Shown one piece after another: positions 14,175 through 25,504 of a stretch of DNA of 64,000 nucleotides. Location of the stretch: positions 39,325,501 to 39,389,500 of the forward strand of contig NC_134109.1 of assembly GCF_040939455.1 (NCBI RefSeq). Direction: 5' to 3'. Within the stretch, counting starts at the first letter, position 1, and each line of letters opens with the position of its first letter. The position numbers and the translations under genes were made by a program. This stretch comes from Microcebus murinus. Lineage: Eukaryota > Chordata > Mammalia > Primates > Cheirogaleidae. The notes beneath the pieces are model-generated. The model did not search any database. It saw only the letters and a program-made list of their open reading frames with translations, and was not told the DNA's origin.

Positions 14175-14250
14175 AAGTATGAAAGGTAAGGGGTGCATAA
14201 TTGCAGCATGAGTCATGTATCCAAAATTCCACTGAGATGCACTAGGTCTT
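13988..14250 (+). repeat. Local duplication, copy 1 (L1 3' end plus flank)
   Basis: This segment holds the last ~187 bp of the L1, its tail and target-site duplication, and ~67 bp of the host DNA past it. A second copy lies at 15035-15298 in the same orientation. I count about eight differences, so near 97% identity. Confidence 0.92.
14175..14183. repeat. Target-site duplication, right copy
   Basis: AAGTATGAA directly after the A-rich L1 tail; matches 11769-11777. The run of A before it leaves the edge uncertain by a few bases. Confidence 0.7.
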
Positions 14251-14525
14251 AATGTAGGAGGTTACAATACAGATCAAATGGGATATTTCCAAGAAAGCCC
14301 TATGTTGCAAGGAAAGAACACTTAAGTGATTGGTTGTATCTCATCTGAAAGCCCAGTTGGTATGCCAGACAAAATTTGAGCACAGAACAAACTCACTCTA
14401 AAAGCTCCTGGTTTAGTCTTGGGAGGTCTACCCAGGTGTTTTGAGTTTCTTGAAGCTTATCATAATAGGAACTTGTCACCTAATTACCTTTTCCCACACT
14501 TGTATTATAGTACTGAGTATTGGAT

Positions 14526-14705
14526 AGCAGTGTTTCTCACACTTGAGATGTGCATACCAGCTACCTGAGGAATGTGTTAGATCTGATTTAGGAGGTTTCA
14601 GGTGGGCCTGGGAATATGTATTTCTAACAAATTCTTAGCTGACTTTGATGCTGCTACTCTGTGTACTTGGAGTAGTAATATGACAGAGTAACCTCTGCTG
14701 ATTTA
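14526..14705 (+). repeat. MER5A-type hAT-Charlie element
   Basis: The order 'gcagtgtttctcacacttgagatgtgcat', 'cacctgagg'-like, 'gggcctgggaatatgtatttctaacaa', then 'tgatgctgctactct' follows MER5A. It is old and lies between the two copies of the local duplication. Confidence 0.75.
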
Positions 14706-15034
14706 GGAAGGCAATTCTGTCCCATTTTTTGCATGAATTAATTTTATAATCTTAAGAAAGCTATTTTCAAAAATACTAATTACACTTGTATGTACCAATG
14801 AGTTCTACTATCATTGTGTGCTTTTTGTTATGCCTGATCTGTGTTTTTCAGATATTCAAACTAGTTAAGAGAATCAGAACTGCAAAACTGATAAATCTAA
14901 CTTACTAGATTTACACATTTAGGAAGTTTTTGTTGATTTTGATGTATAAGTCTGAATTTTAGGTAGTTGAAGTGTTTGATGAAAGCAGATATACTGAATT
15001 TATAACTGTGATTTTAAATGCCCAAGGGAATTTG

Positions 15035-15298
15035 AGGGAAATGAAACTCAATGGAAAGCATCCAGGGGAGAGGGGGCACAGGGGAGGAGAAGAAAACCAA
15101 CCTAATGAATACTATGAACACTATTTGGGTGATGGGCATACCTATAGCCAGGACTCAAGCATTACAAAAATGATCCATATAACCGAAAACATTTGTACCC
15201 CCTTAATATTTTCAAATAAAAAAAGTATGAAAGGTAAGGGGTACATAATTGCAGCATGAGTCATGTATCCAAAATTCCACTGCGATGCACTAGGTCTT
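15035..15298 (+). repeat. Local duplication, copy 2
   Basis: It repeats 13988-14250 at an offset of 1047-1048 bp, including the L1/host junction and 67 bp of host flank, and ends at TAGGTCTT with no poly(A). It starts abruptly inside the L1 3' UTR, so it is the derived copy. The 95-codon frame at 14972-15259 runs through it and is not a gene. Confidence 0.92.
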
Positions 15299-15585
15299 TG
15301 TAACTATGCAAATGTCATAAAAATTTAGGGGAAATTGATCATTTAAATTTGGATTAAATATTAATCAAAGAATGAGAAAAAGAAAGAAATATACTTAAGT
15401 AATTCATAGGTCAAATAAGAAATTGTAATTAAATGAGATAAAATTGGGAATGGAATGACAACAAAATACTACATATCAAAATTTGTGGGATAAACTAAAT
15501 TGATAATTATAGAAAAATTCAGTTTTTAATACTTATGTTAGAAAAGAGGAAAGGCTGAACATTAGAAGTTAAAGAAAGAATAACA

Positions 15586-15925
<340 letters not shown>

Positions 15926-15935
15926 GAATAACAGG

Positions 15936-17005
15936 ATAAATTGAGAAACAAAAGGAAGAAATAAAGATAAAAGCATAAATTAGTGAAACAGGAAACAAAT
16001 AGAATTGACAAAGCTAAATATTGGCCATTGGAAAAGACTTATAAATTACAAATTTCCATAAAGATTGATCAAGTCGAAAAACAGAGGATACATATATGCA
16101 ATATCGAGAATGAAAAGGAAACATAACTGCAGATGCTACAGAGATTTAAAAAAATACAAGGATATTATGAACAACTATTTGCAAATACATTGGAAAACTT
16201 AGGAGAAATGGATAGATTCTAAGAAAAAATATGTCATAAAACTGACTCAAGAAAAAATAGAAAACCAAAATGTTTCCATAACCATTAAAGAAATCTTATT
16301 AGTAGTTAAAAAATTCCACAAAGATTAAACACCAGACTTCATCACTTTTAATAGTTTACCAAACATTAAAGGAGTGTAGAAAAAAAGAGAACACTCTAAA
16401 CATACATCTAAATGGAAATTCCAGGTGGATTAGAGACTTAAATGTGAAAGGTAAAACTATTATTATAAAACTTTTAAAAGATGAATATCTTTATAACCTG
16501 ATGATGTGAAACAGTTTCTTAAACAAGACACTAAAAGCACAAATTATGGAGGAAAAGACCAACAATAAAAAAACCTTCTTATGTCAAAATATCAATTTCC
16601 ACTCTAAAGTAAGTGAAAATTTGAGTTAACATTCTATACTTCTCAAGTTGGAAAAAAATTTAAAAGTATCATCAAACCAAGTATTGGCAAGAATGTGGAG
16701 AAGCAGAAACTCTTACACACTGCTGTGGCGTGTAAATTGTCACAACCACTTGGGAAAACAAATTTGGCTTTATCAAAAAGTTAAAAACATGCATACCAGG
16801 CCATTAGAGGTACGCAAGGGGAAATGGTACATATGCACTAGGGAACACATACAAGAATATTCAAAGCAGCAAAATTCAAAATAGTAAAAATCTGTTTTAA
16901 AAACCCCAAATGGGTTTTTTCCAGTGTTAAAAATGAATGAACTAAAACTACACACAACAACATAGATGGACATTAGGAACACAGTGTCACAGAAAATCTA
17001 AAGCA
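15936..17005 (+). mobile_element. Old L1M ORF2 fragments
   Basis: AT-rich plus-strand DNA with L1 ORF2-like blocks: an 'attgacaaa...ggccattggaaaagactt' region, a 'gaacaactatttgcaaatacattggaaaa' region, then after a gap 'ggattagagacttaaatgtgaaaggtaaaact' and 'gcaagaatgtggagaagcagaaactcttacacactgctg'. The order is that of L1 ORF2, with deletions. No long frame survives. Confidence 0.7.
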
Positions 17006-17009
17006 TCCG

Positions 17010-17335
17010 CAAGCATTAGGCCCACATTTCTCTGCCTGGCACTCAAATCGTTCCATAATCCATAAAACCTATTTAGTCTGTTCAATCTCATATCCTTCCC
17101 CAAAGCACATTAAGTCATCATATCTACTAGACACTGCTTTTTTCATCGTTCCTCTCATATGCCAGGATCCTTCCTCCTGCCTTGACTGCACTTAGATTAT
17201 CATCTCACCTAGAGTAGATGTCCCTCCCCTTCGGACTTACACGTCCACCCCACCCAAGCTAGCAAAGCCCACCTGGGCTCCACTTCTACATGAAGCCTTC
17301 TGTAACTGCCCAAGGTCCCTGAACTGAGTTCACTG
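17010..17335 (+). repeat. L2 LINE 3' fragment
   Basis: Blocks such as 'tctgcctggcactcaaatc', 'ccaggatccttcctcctgcctt' and 'cttctacatgaagccttctgtaactgccc' follow the L2 3' end in forward order. Confidence 0.65.
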
Positions 17336-17385
17336 TCAGGACCATGAAGTTTTGTGACAAATTGTTCTCCAGGTAAGTTAATTTT

Positions 17386-17717
<332 letters not shown>

Positions 17718-17853
17718 TCAGGTAAGTTAATTTTAACAGGTTCATATCAAACCCCCATTATGTGAAAGAGCCTGTGTGAGGTGCTGCAAGGGGGCATGGA
17801 GTTGAAGAAAAAATAGCCCTCACTCTCCAGTTCTGAAGAGTGATCTGTGAATA

Positions 17854-17867
17854 CCAGTAGGGGGACG
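17854..17867 (+). promoter_or_regulatory. CTCF-like motif
   Basis: CCAGTAGGGGGACG fits the CTCF core CCASYAGRKGGCRS with mismatches at the end (A for C, C for R). It lies 46 bp upstream of a better match at 17900-17913 in the same orientation. Confidence 0.35.
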
Positions 17868-17894
17868 ATAGCTAAGATAGTGCTTGAGAAATGT

Positions 17895-18135
17895 GTAGGG
17901 CAGCAGGGGGCACAGTGGTTTGGCCATGGAACCCACAGACCTGAGTTTCAGTCTCGACTCCACCGCACACACTAGCAGTGTGACCTGGTGCGACTTTACT
18001 TTTCTCTGTTTCAGACTCCCCATCCGTAAAAAGTATAGTGGTACTGCCCACTTCCTAGGTCGTGGTGGCTATTACACAGGATGATGCATACAACGTGCTA
18101 AGGACAATAAATGCCTGACACAGAGTAAGCAGAGA
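17895..18135 (+). repeat. MIR SINE
   Basis: Forward MIR: 'cacagtggtttggccatgga...cagacctgagtttcagtctcgactcca', 'gcagtgtgacctggtgcgactttac', 'ctccccatccgtaaaaagta' and 'aaatgcctgacacagagtaagc'. Confidence 0.85.
17900..17913 (+). promoter_or_regulatory. CTCF-type motif, forward
   Basis: GCAGCAGGGGGCAC matches the CTCF core at all but its first base. It sits at the left edge of a MIR copy. Occupancy is unknown. Confidence 0.5.
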
Positions 18136-18552
18136 AAAATCATGGCTCTTAGCTATGAAGATGGCTAGGAGTTTAGCGGGTGGAGATGGGGAGAGGCATT
18201 CAAGATTTACAGAACAGGCAGAGCTTGTAAGCAGGGAAAGTTCTCTTCTGTGAATAGTCTGGTTTGCTAGGGGACAGAGTTGAGGCAGGGTAAGGGTGGT
18301 TCAGGATATGTTGCAGGGAAAGAAATGATATATGAAAAGTGTGTGCTTAATCCTGTGACTAAGCGTACTGTGCAAATTGAATAAACAGGACCATGCTTGC
18401 CTCTAAGAAGGCCCTGGAGAGTAAGAGTAGAAGCAGGAAAACCGATTAAAATCATTGTAAAATTTTACTGTTTGGGCTACAGTACAAAATATTGATAATA
18501 ATGCCAGTAATGGTTGAAAGTTTTTAAAATATTAAGTTTATACTTTCCTTCT
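18136..18552. other. Intergenic, nothing recognised
   Basis: Unique-looking DNA. The minus frame of 62 codons at 18267-18455 has no recognisable family. Confidence 0.4.
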
Positions 18553-18678
18553 AGCTAGAGGCAGTGGTATGCACCTTTAGTCCCAGGTACTCAGGAAGCT
18601 GAGCCAGGAGGATCACTTAAGCCCAGGAGTTCAAGTCCGGTCTAGGCAACACAGCAAGACGCATCATCCCCTAAAAAG
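18553..18678 (+). repeat. Alu left monomer (FLAM-type)
   Basis: Single Alu arm with 'ggcagtggtatgcacctttagtcccaggtactcagg' and 'aggatcacttaagcccaggagttcaag', ending in a short A-rich tail. It is strongly diverged, so old. Confidence 0.75.
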
Positions 18679-20350
18679 TTGCTTCTATGGAAATATGAAA
18701 AACAGTAACTAAAAATTGGCATGGACTTATTGAGAATCTATAGCTTAAACAGCAATTCCATTAGTAATAAAAATTTCCAATAGTGTTGTTGATAATCATT
18801 TTTATTGCTAAAACTGTACAGTATAAATATAAGAAAGAATTTATCACCAAGGAAGCCATGTGAGTGACTCACTGCCAACAGTGACAAACCTGGGTAGCAT
18901 TTCACTGAGTCTCATCTCTACTTTGGGAGGTGGGCAGGGAGAAGGGAGATGTTTAAAGCAAGGACTTGAAATGCTTTTTTGGACTGAAAATGGTTTCTTG
19001 CTTTTATTTTTAAATTATTATGGCAAATAGTTATCATTTAACAAATTATAGTTACCATCTACCAAAAACATAGGCAAATTGATTTAAAGGGTAAGCTAAA
19101 TGCTTCATAGTCTTTGCAGTAACTGAAAACCCTAACACTCACGCAGTCTTCTTCTGTACCCAGATGAGATTAGAAAACCCCTTTAAAGATCTTAACTTTA
19201 TCAGTCAAGGAAGTACAAAAATTATTTTCTTCTATCACATGCACTTTATTTTGGTTCTTTGAGTCTCTTTGTGACCCTGCCAAAAATAAACATAAATATA
19301 AAATAATTAGGAAGAAATATGAAATTTGTTCCGTTTGTGATTTTCTAACAAGTGGCATGGCGCCCCTAGAGTTTAGATACTATGGGCAGGAGATTCTGTG
19401 ACTAAGGTTCTTTATACCATGAATATAGGCAATGAAGATGGAGGATTTATACTTTCATAACTGAGAAAGAAGTAAAAAGCCTTTCCTCCCTTCTCTGAAT
19501 ACCTGACTTTCCCTCCCAACAATTCTCAAGATGATAGTTAAGTTTCACTCATTGAATTTACAAGTCAATAAACTTACAAAATAGATTGAATTGTTCATTA
19601 TGATACAACCCACTTATAAATTAATTGTAAAAGAGTAAGCCTTCCCATAAGAAAGCCAATGTTTTTCTTGCATTCTACTTCTGTAGACTATTTCTTTTTA
19701 AAGCTTCTTGTTTTACTCAATTATAAATTTGTTTTGAAAGGCTGAAAGACTAAATTTTGCTAAGTACAGATCTTGCTTATTTCTATTTCCTGGGTGTTAC
19801 CCAGATAATATACAAAAGAATATTAGTAGTGCATGAGGAAGTTCTAGAATCCATGCCAGGAAGTGTGAAATCATGTAATGTATGTAGCTTCACTGACAAA
19901 GAAAAATATCTCTTCTTAAAAAGGAGTTTCAAAAAGAGTTCTGACTTTTACAATACACTGTGATGCTACAAATAAACAATAACCATGGTTTCCTTTCTTT
20001 AAAAGAAATGATATATAAGTATTTTAATTTTCACCATCAAATGCCACAGCTTATGAGAGAGTTAAAATGCTATGCAGTTACCTGACTTCCACAAATGCTC
20101 CCTGAAAATGGAAATAATGGGAGTGAATGATATTTTCTACCAAGGCGGGATTCTCAATATCATAGATAGCAACTGTCACATGGGTTTGAGAAGTGAGGAC
20201 CAGATAGAAGCAAAGACAATCTGGGGACAGAAACATGCGGCACTGTGAGAAAGTCTTTATTCCTGGTGGCTTTAGCCCTATTGTTGCACTAGCTTAAGAA
20301 GCACTACACATTAGGAGGGTGTAGAAGTACTACAGGCCATGTGCCGTCAC
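18679..20350. other. Intergenic, nothing recognised
   Basis: AT-rich unique DNA with no named repeat. Frames of 62-68 codons here are chance. Confidence 0.4.
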
Positions 20351-20725
20351 TTAACCACTTCGGTACGAGCTCGACTATAGTTGACAGCCACAGATGGACG
20401 CGCACAGCCGAGCATCGACTTTAGCGTTAATAACAAAACTTGACTTTTCTAATTTTTCATTTAACAAAATAAAATTGTGAACATTTAAAAATAATGTAGT
20501 GAAAACATATGCATATGTTACCTATTCCAATTTACATTACAAGTAAAGCTGCCTGTAAAGTAAAACAGGCATTTTTTAAAGCTTTTCAGTGCTTTAAAGC
20601 TTTCCTCATCACACAAGAGCAAAACGGATCGGTCGTCAGTGCGCAGCACACACTACCGTGCGGACTGTGAGTGCCGGCTGTGGGCAAGGTTTCGCGGCCG
20701 GTGAGTGCCGTACCAAAGTGGTTAA
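20351..20725. mobile_element. Non-autonomous piggyBac-like DNA transposon with TTAA target duplications
   Basis: The element is 20355-20721 (367 bp), flanked by TTAA at 20351-20354 and 20722-20725. The ends are CCACTTCGGTACG on the left and, read inward on the other strand, CCACTTTGGTACG on the right: 12 of 13 identical. The two end regions are rich in CpG (for example GACGCGCACAGCCGAG and GGTTTCGCGGCCGG), the middle is AT-rich, and there is no transposase frame. TTAA target and short inverted ends are the piggyBac pattern. Non-autonomous piggyBac families are reported from mouse lemur. It lies just 5' of a MIR copy. The retained CpGs suggest a recent insertion. The family name is inferred. 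Confidence 0.85.
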
Positions 20726-20915
20726 CCACAATGTTTATTGAGAGTGTGCTGTGTGCCTGGCACTGTTGTGCATTTTACAAGTGAGGAAACTAAGGCTTAT
20801 ACAAGAGAATTGTCCAAGGTCAATGAGTGAGTAAGAGGCTCACTCAGGGCATCAAATCTAGGTTTGCTTCTCTGATATCCAGACTCCTACCTACTGTGCA
20901 GCCCCACGTCCCTGA
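20726..20915 (-). repeat. MIR SINE
   Basis: Reverse MIR: 'ttgagagtgtgctgtgtgcctggcactg', 'cattttacaagtgaggaaactaaggc', 'agaattgtccaaggtcaatgagtgagtaag' and 'tccagactcctacctactgtgcag'. The piggyBac-like element sits directly on its left. Confidence 0.85.
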
Positions 20916-22849
20916 AAGCTCAGGTGCAGTGATTGCTGCTACTGCCAAACGCCAGCCTGAAGTGGACCTTTGCCCAGCATGGCACCAGGGTTCAGCGCTG
21001 GCAGAGCTCATTCTGTCCTGCTCCTCCTTCTAGAGAAGGTGGGTGCAGAAAGGGGAAGTGATGGATTGGGACTATGTCTCCTGCTTTCCTCTCTGCTGCT
21101 CTTTGCTCGATACCACACTTCTCTCTGCCTTTCACAACCTTGCTGATTTTATTGACAGCTACTCTAACAGCTTTACTATTGGCAAAGGTATTGGGAAGGG
21201 AGCTTTACTGTTAGGTCAAAGATGCAAACAAAGGGCTTCCTAAGTTCAAGTTCTTCTAGGTCAAGCATAAGTTATCACAGGCAGCATTATCACAGCATGA
21301 CTAAGCAGCTGACGGAGCTTCTGTTGTGGAGAATGTGACTGCCTTATCAACCAGTTTCTCTGTCACTGATACTATTGGATGCAAGAGAAATTAAAGTGTT
21401 TGCTAAGATGGTCCAAAGTATCTCAGACTAACTTTTGCTCTTCTGGATATGACTTAGATCAGAAGAAAATATCGTGCCCACACAACTATTTCTCTCCTCT
21501 CTTTATGACATGGAAGATTTCCGGGAAGGGGAGCTAAGCCACACTCACCCTCCATTCCTGCATCCCTTCAGCAAATGGCAATGGCCCTTTTGTTGGACAT
21601 TAGGCAAGTGCTGGCTTTTTCAGGGTTGTAGTTCCCATCCTTATGGGATTAAATCTTCCAGGGGGAGAGAGATCATCAAACAAGCATAACAATGAGAAGG
21701 GAAATAAAAGTATAACATTGAGAAAGGAAAGTGCAGAGGTATATGTGAGGAGCACCCAGTTCAGAATTGGGGGGCAGGGAAGAGAATGGCTGAGGAAGGG
21801 AGAGAGGAAAAGGTGAGACAGGTACAAGGAATAGCATGGCAAGGCCCAGAGGTGAGACAGGCTTTGGTATACCTGGGTATATCATACCAGGGTATGGAAC
21901 TGGGAGAGGTACCCAGAGCTATTTGTACTTACTGATTTATATATGGGCTGAGGAACCTCCTGTGAAAAAGTATTTATCCTGTCCAACTGGAGTTTGGAAA
22001 TATATAGCTATAATCAAAACCAAATTGCAGGGAACATGGTGGGAGTTCCTCAGAAAATCTATCACCTCCTCACCAGCTGGGGAAGGCTGAGCTATGTGGC
22101 TTACATAAGAAGACAGCATTAGCATGGTTAAATATGATAAATGCAGCATAAAGGTGGTATGTAGTTGAACCCTCTGTAGTACTTACTACATGTCTTCCAC
22201 AAAATAAAGTTTTATAAATATTTGATCACTGAATGAATGACAACATGTCTTACTATTTGATCTTTCTGGAAGGAAAGTCTTCAACCTTGAAGGTCTGAGA
22301 ATTATGGTGACACAAAATGAGGTATGCTTACCTCAGGTGTGTGCTGGGAGAGAAATGTGGTAAAGCTCCCTGCATATCAATTTTTCTTAGAGTTTTTGGG
22401 CAAAAAATCAAACATTTGAACTCATATAGTTTAAAACATTTTATATTAGAACAGACATGACTATGTTAAGGAATAGCATATTGAAAAGTACATCAAATGT
22501 ATTCATAGTATATAAATGATTTGTGAAACTAAATATAAAACAAAGATAAGTGACTTCAAAGAAATTTCAGAGTTGCACAAGGACACTTAGAGCCGAGCCT
22601 CGCCTCTATCCTCTTGGGGTCCACATCTTCACTGTCTTCAGCCAGTAGAGGTACTTGAGTGGAAAAGAACTTGGGGTGGGGGTAGAGGTGGTCAGGAGTG
22701 GTCAGGCGTGGTCAGAAGACACAAGCTGTAAAGCTTTCTACTTAATAATAATAATAGCAATCATTTTCTACTTAATAATTACAACAGCAGCAACAAAAGT
22801 AACAGCTAATATTCACCAAATGCTTAGTAAATGCTAAGTACTTTTTAAA
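20916..22849. other. Intergenic with small tandem repeats
   Basis: Unique DNA. It holds three copies of a 10-bp GTGGTCAGG(A/C) unit near 22687-22716 and short (AAT)n at 22744-22755. A small MIR-like piece is visible at about 22802-22845. The frames of 60-84 codons on both strands at 20827-22149 show no domain. Confidence 0.4.
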
Positions 22850-22989
22850 AATTTATGTATTCATTTTTATTTTTATATACTAGATGTACCTATTTTGGGG
22901 GGTACATGTGATAATTTGATACATTCATATAATCAAATCAGCATAATTGAGATATCCATCACCTTAAATATTTATCTTTCCTTTCTTTC

Positions 22990-23153
22990 TTTTTTTTTTT
23001 TTTTTTCAGAGATACAGTCTTGCTCTGTTGCCTGGCTAGAGAGCAGTGGCACGATCATAGCTCACTGCAGCCTCAAACTCCTGGGCTCAAGCGATCCTCC
23101 TGCCTCAGCTTTCCAAAGTGCTGGGATTGCAGCCCTGAGCCCCACACCTGGCC
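22990..23153 (-). repeat. Alu monomer inserted in L1
   Basis: T-run, then an Alu arm in reverse ('gcagtggcacgatcatagctcactgcagcc') ending CACACCTGGCC. The L1-derived words flanking it (TATCTTTCCTTTCT and TATCTTTTCTTTAC) look like a worn target duplication. Confidence 0.8.
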
Positions 23154-23235
23154 TATCTTTTCTTTACATTTCTGTAACGTTCAATTTACTCTCTTCTAGC
23201 TCTTTTGAAATGTATAATAATGTTAACTATATCAT

Positions 23236-23279
23236 GTGATATATATATAGATATATATATATATAGAGATATATATAAC
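23236..23279. repeat. (TA)n-rich microsatellite
   Basis: Interrupted AT/GATA units inside the L1 3' region. Confidence 0.9.
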
Positions 23280-24689
23280 TATAACATGTGATCTTACTTC
23301 TTCTGAATTTTTATTTGTACCCATTAATCAACCTCTCCTCATCACCACCCCACAACCCTTCCCAGCCTTTGGTAACCACCAATGTATTCTCTATCTTCAT
23401 GAGATCCACTCTTTTACCTCCCACATACGTGTGAGAATATGTGATATTTGTCTCTGTGCTTGGCTTATTTCACTTAACATAATGACCTCCAGTATCATCC
23501 ATGTTGCTGTGACAGGATTTTATTCTTTTTGTGGCTGAATAATATTTCATTATGCATATGTATACCACAGTTTCTTTCATCCATCCACCCATCTGTTGAT
23601 GGGCACTTAGGTTAATTTCATAGTTTGGCTATTGTGAATAGTGCTACAATGAACATGGGGATGCAGATATTTCTTTAATATATACATTCCCACCAACAGT
23701 ATATGATGGTTCCCCTGTGTCCACATCCTCACCAGCATCTGTTATTCCCTTTTTGATAAAAAGCCATTTTAACTGCAGTGAAATGATATCTCATTATGGT
23801 TATCTCATTTGTGTTTCTCTGATGATTGGTGATGTTGAACACTTATTTGTATATCTGTTGGCCATTTGTATGTCTTCTTTTGAGAACTGTCTATTCAGAT
23901 CTTTTGCTCATTGTTAAATTGGATTTCTTGTTTTGTTTTGTTTTTTACTATTAAGTTATTTGAGCTCCTTATATATTCTGCTGGTTATTAATCCTTTGTC
24001 AGAGGATAGCTTGGAAATATTTTCCATCATTCTGTGGGTTGTCTCTTTACTCTGTCAATTGTTTCCTTTGCTGTGAAGGAGCTTTTTAGTTTGATATAAT
24101 CCCATTTGTCTACTTTTGCTTTTGTTGCCTGTGCTTTTTATGTCTTACACAAAATCTTTGCACAGACTAACGTCCTGGAGCATTTTTTCAAAGTTTTTTT
24201 TCTAGTAGTTTCATAGCTTCAGGTCTTAGATTTAAGCTTTTAATCCATTTTTATTTGATTTTTGTATATGGTGAGAGACAAAGGTCCAGTCTTGTTCTTC
24301 TGCAGACTGGTTATCCAGTTTCCCCAGCACTGTTTATTGAAGAGACTGTCTTTCTTGGTTCCTCTGTCAAAAATGAGTTGGCTATAAGTGCATGGCTTTA
24401 TTTCTGGGTTCTCCATTCTGTTCCATTGGTCTGTGTGTTTGTTTTTATGCCAGTACCATGTTGATTTGGTTACAATAGCTTTGTAGCATATTTTGAAGTC
24501 AGGTAGTATGATGCCTCCAGCTTTGTTCTTTTATTCATGTTTGCTTTGGCTATTCAGGGTCTTTTGTGGTTCCATATAAATTTTAGGATTGTTTTTTCTA
24601 TTTCTGTGAAGAATGTCATTACTATTTTGAACTAAGTACGTTTTAATGCCTTCTCATTTAAATTTCCCTCCCCTGCCGATACACACACA

Positions 24690-24832
24690 TCTTTTAAGTC
24701 TGTTTTTATTACCAATGTGTCAACAAATGAGAAACTGAGGCACAGAGAGCTGAAGTTACACAGAGGCTATGCAGTGGAGTTGGCTTTGAAACTCAGGCAA
24801 TCTGGCTTCAAAGCCCATATTGAGCAATAGAG
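24690..24832 (-). repeat. MIR SINE fragment
   Basis: Reverse MIR core: 'gagaaactgaggcacagagagctgaagttac' and 'ttgaaactcaggcaatctggcttcaaagcc'. Confidence 0.8.
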
Positions 24833-24846
24833 GCCAACCAGCTATG

Positions 24847-24860
24847 CTGCCCCCTGCTGG
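24847..24860 (-). promoter_or_regulatory. CTCF motif, reverse orientation
   Basis: Read on the minus strand CCAGCAGGGGGCAG fits the CTCF core CCASYAGRKGGCRS at every position. It lies just past a MIR. With the forward motif at 17900-17913 it makes a convergent pair 7 kb apart. Binding is not shown by sequence alone. Confidence 0.6.
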
Positions 24861-25449
24861 GGAAAATAAGCTGTTGGTCCTAACCCAGAGCAGCTTTGGA
24901 CTGCACCAGTCACCTATAGGTTAGCCTCGCAAAAAACCTCTGCTCCAAAGGGATGCTTTGTATTGGCGATATTTAATGATTCTGTTCATACTTTCTTGAG
25001 GTTTTCCTCATTGTATGCAAGACAATCAGAAAGAGGGGAGCAGAGGCAGAGGTAAGAAAGAAACAGTTTAAGGGGAAGCAAAGCGGGAAGCAAAGCAGGA
25101 AAGCAGGGCAGAGGGTGATGTATTCAGAAGCAGGCCAAGTCCCTAGTGCCACTGGGTATAGATGACATAGTGGCCAAGTCTTCAGAGCTGCCTCTGAGAC
25201 CTCACATCTGCTTTTGAATCTGCAATACTGAGAGAGAGTGTTCTGCTCTCCAACAGGCTTGGCCAGGAGACCTTTGAGATGGTTTCCTGGGTTTCCTTGC
25301 CCCTCGTTAAACTTTCAGTAATCCCCCAGCATGTGAGGTGATCTGAAACTCTCTTTCTTCTTTTCAGCCTGATAGCCTAACATGATACCAATTTGGTGTA
25401 GGTCCCTGGGCAAATCCTTACCCCGCTTCTCCCACTGAGGGCTGTCAGA

Positions 25450-25450
<1 letters not shown>
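24861..25450. other. Intergenic, nothing recognised
   Basis: Unique, moderately GC-rich DNA. A run of AAGC(A/G)GGAAGC-like purine repeats lies at 25073-25108. Confidence 0.4.

Positions 25451-25503
<53 letters not shown>
25451..25503. repeat. (TG)n microsatellite
   Basis: About 26 uninterrupted TG units. The minus frame at 25377-25580 reads the repeat as Thr-His and is not a gene. Confidence 0.98.

Positions 25504-25504
<1 letters not shown>

Larger units (their letters stand above)
22850..24640 (-). mobile_element. L1 LINE 3' part, interrupted by an Alu monomer
   Basis: The left end has the reversed L1 3' UTR ('ggtacatgtgataatttgatacattcatata'). After an inserted Alu arm it continues through 'tccatgttgctgtgacaggattttattctttttgtggctgaataatatttcatta' and on to 'gatgcctccagctttgttctttt', all L1 ORF2 read backward. 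ORF2 is broken; open remnants (60-70 codons) lie in both directions and are not genes. Confidence 0.88.

Noticed and set aside
15035..15298. 3' transduction by the L1 as origin of the second copy
   Set aside because: A transduced copy should end in a new poly(A) and have its own target duplication. Neither is present.
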